Assembly (NCBI GenBank): GCA_902812455.1
Contig: CADDZH010000144.1
Span: forward strand, 1-9,401
Direction: 5' to 3'
From: Chloroflexota bacterium
GTDB taxonomy: Bacteria > Chloroflexota > Ktedonobacteria > Ktedonobacterales > Ktedonobacteraceae
DNA: 9,401 nt
Shown: one piece after another, positions 7,349-9,401 of the stretch
Layout: each line of letters starts with the position of its first letter
Position numbering within the stretch: position 1 is the first letter of the stretch
Position numbers and translations under genes: made by a program
Notes under the pieces: generated by a model
Seen by the model: only the letters and a program-made list of their open reading frames with translations
What the model was told of the DNA's origin: nothing
The model's database searches: none

Positions 7349-7780
7349 CTATGACGTTGTTGCTCGTCCAGAGGCATCTGACAGGTTCTTGCTTAGTACT
7401 TCTAAGAAGGGCCTGGCCTGGTCTGGAGGAGTCTCTACCTCGATCTTTTTCCCTGAAGGATCCTCAATAGATATTTTATAAAGTTCTGGCTTCATCTTTT
7501 CTAAGTACTTCAGCATCAGCTCCCTTGTTTCATCTGGCGCTTGCAGCGCTTGCCGCAGGAGCTCGGCGGAGACTTTCTGTTCTAACTCCTTAAGCATCAG
7601 CTCCCTTGTCTCAGGCCCTAATAACACCATTACTTTTTTCAAAGTCTCTGGATCAGGATAGAGATTTTTTTGTTTTGCCTCTTGTTTTGAAACAGCAAAA
7701 ATCTTCCGCAGGGTAAATAGCGCGGAGACTACAACAGGAGCAGTGATTGCTAACAGTATTGGTAGTATTACCCAGTCCAT
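7349..7780 (-). CDS. Unrecognised single-TM protein with helical repeat
   Basis: Not a family I recognise. The 143-residue protein begins with one membrane segment (about 3-24) followed by basic residues, so the rest is probably cytosolic. A helical part contains the duplicated unit ETRELMLKELEQK (57-69) and ETRELMLKYLEKM (84-96), offset by 27 residues. The C-terminal part, YKISIEDPSGKKIEVETP then QARPFLEVLSKNL (101-133), looks like a beta hairpin plus helix. I associate that shape with small helper modules of bacterial conflict systems, but this is weak inference. The start lies one base after the stop of the upstream gene, with GGAG eight bases before it, so it is translated from the same message and probably works with that 4-TM protein. 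The product could be a membrane-anchored partner or regulator. Confidence 0.72.
   Translation of the reverse strand: MDWVILPILLAITAPVVVSALFTLRKIFAVSKQEAKQKNLYPDPETLKKVMVLLGPETRELMLKELEQKVSAELLRQALQAPDETRELMLKYLEKMKPELYKISIEDPSGKKIEVETPPDQARPFLEVLSKNLSDASGRATTS
7512..7613 (-). repeat. Internal direct repeat in the single-TM gene
   Basis: The 21-bp segments 7512-7532 and 7593-7613 are identical at 20 positions and lie 81 bases apart, a multiple of three. They encode the two TRELMLK units of the 143-residue protein. High DNA identity beside diverged flanks points to a fairly recent or constrained in-frame duplication. Confidence 0.8.
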
Positions 7781-7781
7781 C

Positions 7782-8384
7782 TTATATCTCCGCTAGAGCT
7801 TTACAACTCGCGCCTGCAAGTAAGGTAAGCACGAACATTACAACTGAAGTAAGTGCAATAAGATCCGGTCTACGGGGCTGGCTCTCGGCTATGACAAATA
7901 CAGCCGACGAAAGGAAGAAAACCATGAGACATGTACCTAATGAGTACATATTCCAGGATCCTTTAGTTTTTCCGCTCATAACTAAGTCACCTATAGCTTC
8001 TGCGGAAACTGCGGCACACACAAGTACAAGCTCTCCATGAGAAATTATATCATAATTGAAGAATGAGCCCCCGTTCACGACAGCCCGGTAAGCATTTACA
8101 AAGATTGGTAACAATGCAGCAGCTACGCTAAATATTATCCATTGATGGAGCTTTCGGCTTATTCGAGTGCGAACAGGCTCTATATCTATCCCTAAGGCCT
8201 CTTTTACGCGTAACGCTAACGCCTCAACGTCAATTATGGTCGAAGGTAATGCTTCCCTCCTTGCTACATCATCTTTTGTAATTTGAGCCGCTGCTTGCTC
8301 GCTACCTGTATCATCCTTTTCGGGGATAATTTGTTTCTCGCCAATAATTGTCCCCTCATCTTTTTGAGATTTCGCTTCTGCCAT
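7782..8384 (-). CDS. Unrecognised 4-TM membrane protein
   Basis: Not a family I recognise. The 200-residue protein starts with about 80 soluble, charged residues, including a helix at 52-66 (DVEALALRVKEALGI). Four hydrophobic segments follow at roughly 82-99, 117-136, 147-166 and 174-194. The second, GELVLVCAAVSAEAIGDLV, holds Glu118, Glu129 and Asp133, unusual inside a membrane and suggestive of a pore, an ion path or helix packing. No catalytic motif is visible. The start is well supported by TAAGGAG (complement of 8392-8398) about eight bases upstream. A promoter at 8482-8510 drives it, and the 143-residue single-TM gene follows after one base, so the two form an operon. A small membrane effector, a transporter subunit or a sensor are all possible; nothing in the sequence decides between them. 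Confidence 0.75.
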   Translation of the reverse strand: MAEAKSQKDEGTIIGEKQIIPEKDDTGSEQAAAQITKDDVARREALPSTIIDVEALALRVKEALGIDIEPVRTRISRKLHQWIIFSVAAALLPIFVNAYRAVVNGGSFFNYDIISHGELVLVCAAVSAEAIGDLVMSGKTKGSWNMYSLGTCLMVFFLSSAVFVIAESQPRRPDLIALTSVVMFVLTLLAGASCKALAEI

Positions 8385-8794
8385 AAGACCGCTCCTTACC
8401 TGGTTTCCTATTAACTTAAAAAGGAGTAAGGGGGTAATAACCTCTAAGAAAGCCCTTCGTCCGAACCTTTAAGCATAAAATATAATATCTTATGAAGTTG
8501 AGATAGTAAAGTTATCACCATCGTATTGAGCTATTTGGGCCATATTTGACTACAACTACATTAGTAGCGATTTAACATATCTTGACACGTAATGTCTAAC
8601 AACGAAAATAAAAGGCATTAATTGAAAAATTTAGCGTATAATAGAAGATATAGCCGGTTACCGAGATCCACTCAATTTTCCATCATTACGCTACGAAACT
8701 GCCCCCTGAGTTCCTTCGGCTCAAAGCCTTTGCTTAACCTATAACTCATAGATCCGCCATAGACTATAGTGAAACTTCTCCTAAGCTGAGATTA
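8385..8794. other. 410-bp AT-rich intergenic region
   Basis: The region lies between two minus-strand genes. It holds the membrane-operon promoter and leader at its left end and the 3' flank of the rightmost gene at its right end. Short stems occur (GACA/TGTC at 8584-8596, CGGT-T-ACCG near 8654-8662), but none has a T-run, so no terminator is assigned. No open frame with a Shine-Dalgarno was found. A small RNA cannot be excluded. Confidence 0.45.
8482..8510 (-). promoter_or_regulatory. Promoter of the two-gene membrane operon
   Basis: On the minus strand TTTACT (8510-8505, 4 of 6) and TATTAT (8487-8482, 5 of 6) are separated by 17 bases in an AT-rich setting. Transcription would start near 8475, leaving a leader of about 90 bases before ATG 8384. 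Confidence 0.5.
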
Positions 8795-9277
8795 TCACTT
8801 TTTCTTCCTACGAGTCTGCCGTTTCCTCCTGGTGGTAACTATTCCTTCTTGAGCTAGACGGATCCTGGCATTCCTTCTGTTCCGTCTCATTAGTCTATTT
8901 TCAAGCTTACTGATAGGATGCGAGCCTATAAAAGCGCTCAGTCCTAAAACGATAATAGTAATAAAGAAGATCAGGGTGACATTTAGGGTAGTGAATGTGT
9001 CATGCAAGACTTTTTCTTGAACCCAAGAAGAGAAGAGATTGAAAAAAACGCTAACTACCAAAACCACAAAGGCACTAATGAGAAGGGGAGCCCGAGTTTT
9101 TATAACCAAATAGCCGATGGCTACAAGCGCAATCCCTACACCAATAAGTAAAAGGATATTTGAAAGAATATCTTTTTGGAGCCATGAGGTTAATAAATTT
9201 ATGAAAATACCAGCCACAAAGCCAAGCGCAATACTCGTCCAAGTTGCAAGCTTACGCGATCTTCTTGACCGGGGCAT
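8795..9277 (-). CDS. Unrecognised 4-TM protein with internal repeat and basic tail
   Basis: Not a family I recognise. The 160-residue protein has a basic start (RSRRSRK, 3-9) and hydrophobic segments at about 12-30, 38-59, 64-82 and 98-117. INLLTSWLQKDIL (26-38) and FNLFSSWVQEKVL (79-91) align at a 53-residue offset, each at the end of an odd-numbered segment, so the protein is probably a duplicated two-helix hairpin. With an even number of helices and positive residues at both ends, both termini should be cytosolic. The last 33 residues are rich in Arg/Lys (RRNRRNARIR, then RRKRQTRRKKK) and could bind nucleic acid, phospholipid or an acidic partner. An exact AGGAGG (complement of 9285-9290) lies seven bases before the ATG, which is why this start is chosen. 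It has its own promoter and is separate from the operon to its left. Confidence 0.75.
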   Translation of the reverse strand: MPRSRRSRKLATWTSIALGFVAGIFINLLTSWLQKDILSNILLLIGVGIALVAIGYLVIKTRAPLLISAFVVLVVSVFFNLFSSWVQEKVLHDTFTTLNVTLIFFITIIVLGLSAFIGSHPISKLENRLMRRNRRNARIRLAQEGIVTTRRKRQTRRKKK

Positions 9278-9290
9278 TTTAATGCCTCCT
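9273..9290 (-). promoter_or_regulatory. Shine-Dalgarno and start-codon hairpin
   Basis: In the minus-strand message GGCAU and AUGCC flank UAAA, a 5-bp stem (9273-9286). The 3' arm contains the start codon and the 5' arm begins with the last bases of AGGAGG (9290-9285). When folded, it would hide the AUG and part of the ribosome site. Confidence 0.4.
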
Positions 9291-9323
9291 GAGAGAAAAA
9301 TAAGGTGATCAATCTTTATAAAA

Positions 9324-9352
9324 TTTAAACGTAATTACTCGATATGTATCAA
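9324..9352 (-). promoter_or_regulatory. Promoter of the rightmost membrane gene
   Basis: On the minus strand TTGATA (9352-9347, 5 of 6) and TTTAAA (9329-9324, 4 of 6) are spaced by 17 bases and lie about 45-75 bases before ATG 9277. The surrounding 9291-9401 stretch is AT-rich and holds no gene that I can support. Confidence 0.45.
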
Positions 9353-9401
9353 ATCTACTTTAAAAGAGCTTTTGGTCTAGTCTACGTCATTAGTACAATA
9401 C

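Noticed and set aside
7252..7470. 72-codon plus-strand open frame after the hsd operon
   Set aside because: No clear Shine-Dalgarno, a composition unlike a real protein, and overlap of its second half with the better supported minus-strand gene at 7349-7780.
8490..8543. 17-residue minus-strand frame MAQIAQYDGDNFTISTS
   Set aside because: The peptide looks protein-like, but there is no Shine-Dalgarno and the stretch overlaps the promoter of the membrane operon. At most a gene relic.
8582..8642. TTGACA at 8582-8587 and TATAAT at 8637-8642 on the plus strand
   Set aside because: The two boxes are about 50 bases apart, neither has a partner at proper spacing, and no plus-strand gene follows.
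8700..8740. Short stem TGAG/CTCA downstream of the rightmost gene
   Set aside because: Only four base pairs with a large loop and no T-run on the relevant strand, so it does not qualify as an intrinsic terminator.

Overview
The window reads as a bacterial chromosome segment centred on a complete type I restriction-modification operon. The source is probably a member of the Chloroflexota (Ktedonobacteria-like). That is an inference from two dispersed-repeat styles, a mixed GC content and a divergent RecA-like NTPase gene; no rRNA or other marker gene is present to prove it. There is no tRNA, insertion sequence or CRISPR array.

Layout. Bases 1-461 (minus strand) hold the 5' end of a GC-rich gene for a RecA/AAA_25-type NTPase whose Walker A lysine is replaced by leucine. 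Its promoter lies at 585-613, overlaid by two overlapping inverted repeats at 557-593 that look like operator sites. Divergently transcribed from this is the operon hsdM (701-2311), hsdS (2512-3873), hsdR (3870-6737) and a DUF45/YgjP-like zinc metallopeptidase (6734-7198). The last two junctions are ATGA overlaps, so translation is probably coupled. The 200-bp gap between hsdM and hsdS carries a pair of facing REP-like hairpins whose stems differ by paired, compensating changes. A second repeat, of the widespread kind that reads VILSEAKDL when translated, lies in the 5' end of the peptidase gene between two 23-bp direct repeats.

The right third is on the minus strand and faces the operon. It holds three small, unrecognised membrane-protein genes. 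A 4-TM protein (7782-8384) is followed one base later by a single-TM protein with a helical repeat and a basic-to-acidic cytosolic domain (7349-7780). Further right is another 4-TM protein with an internal two-fold repeat and a very basic tail (8795-9277). Each of the two transcription units has a recognisable promoter and a strong Shine-Dalgarno sequence.

How the genes work together. HsdM and HsdS would form the methyltransferase, and HsdR adds ATP-dependent translocation and cleavage of unmodified DNA. The metallopeptidase is a frequent but poorly understood companion of such operons. The three membrane proteins beside it are the least explained part of the window; a role in defence is suggested only by position.
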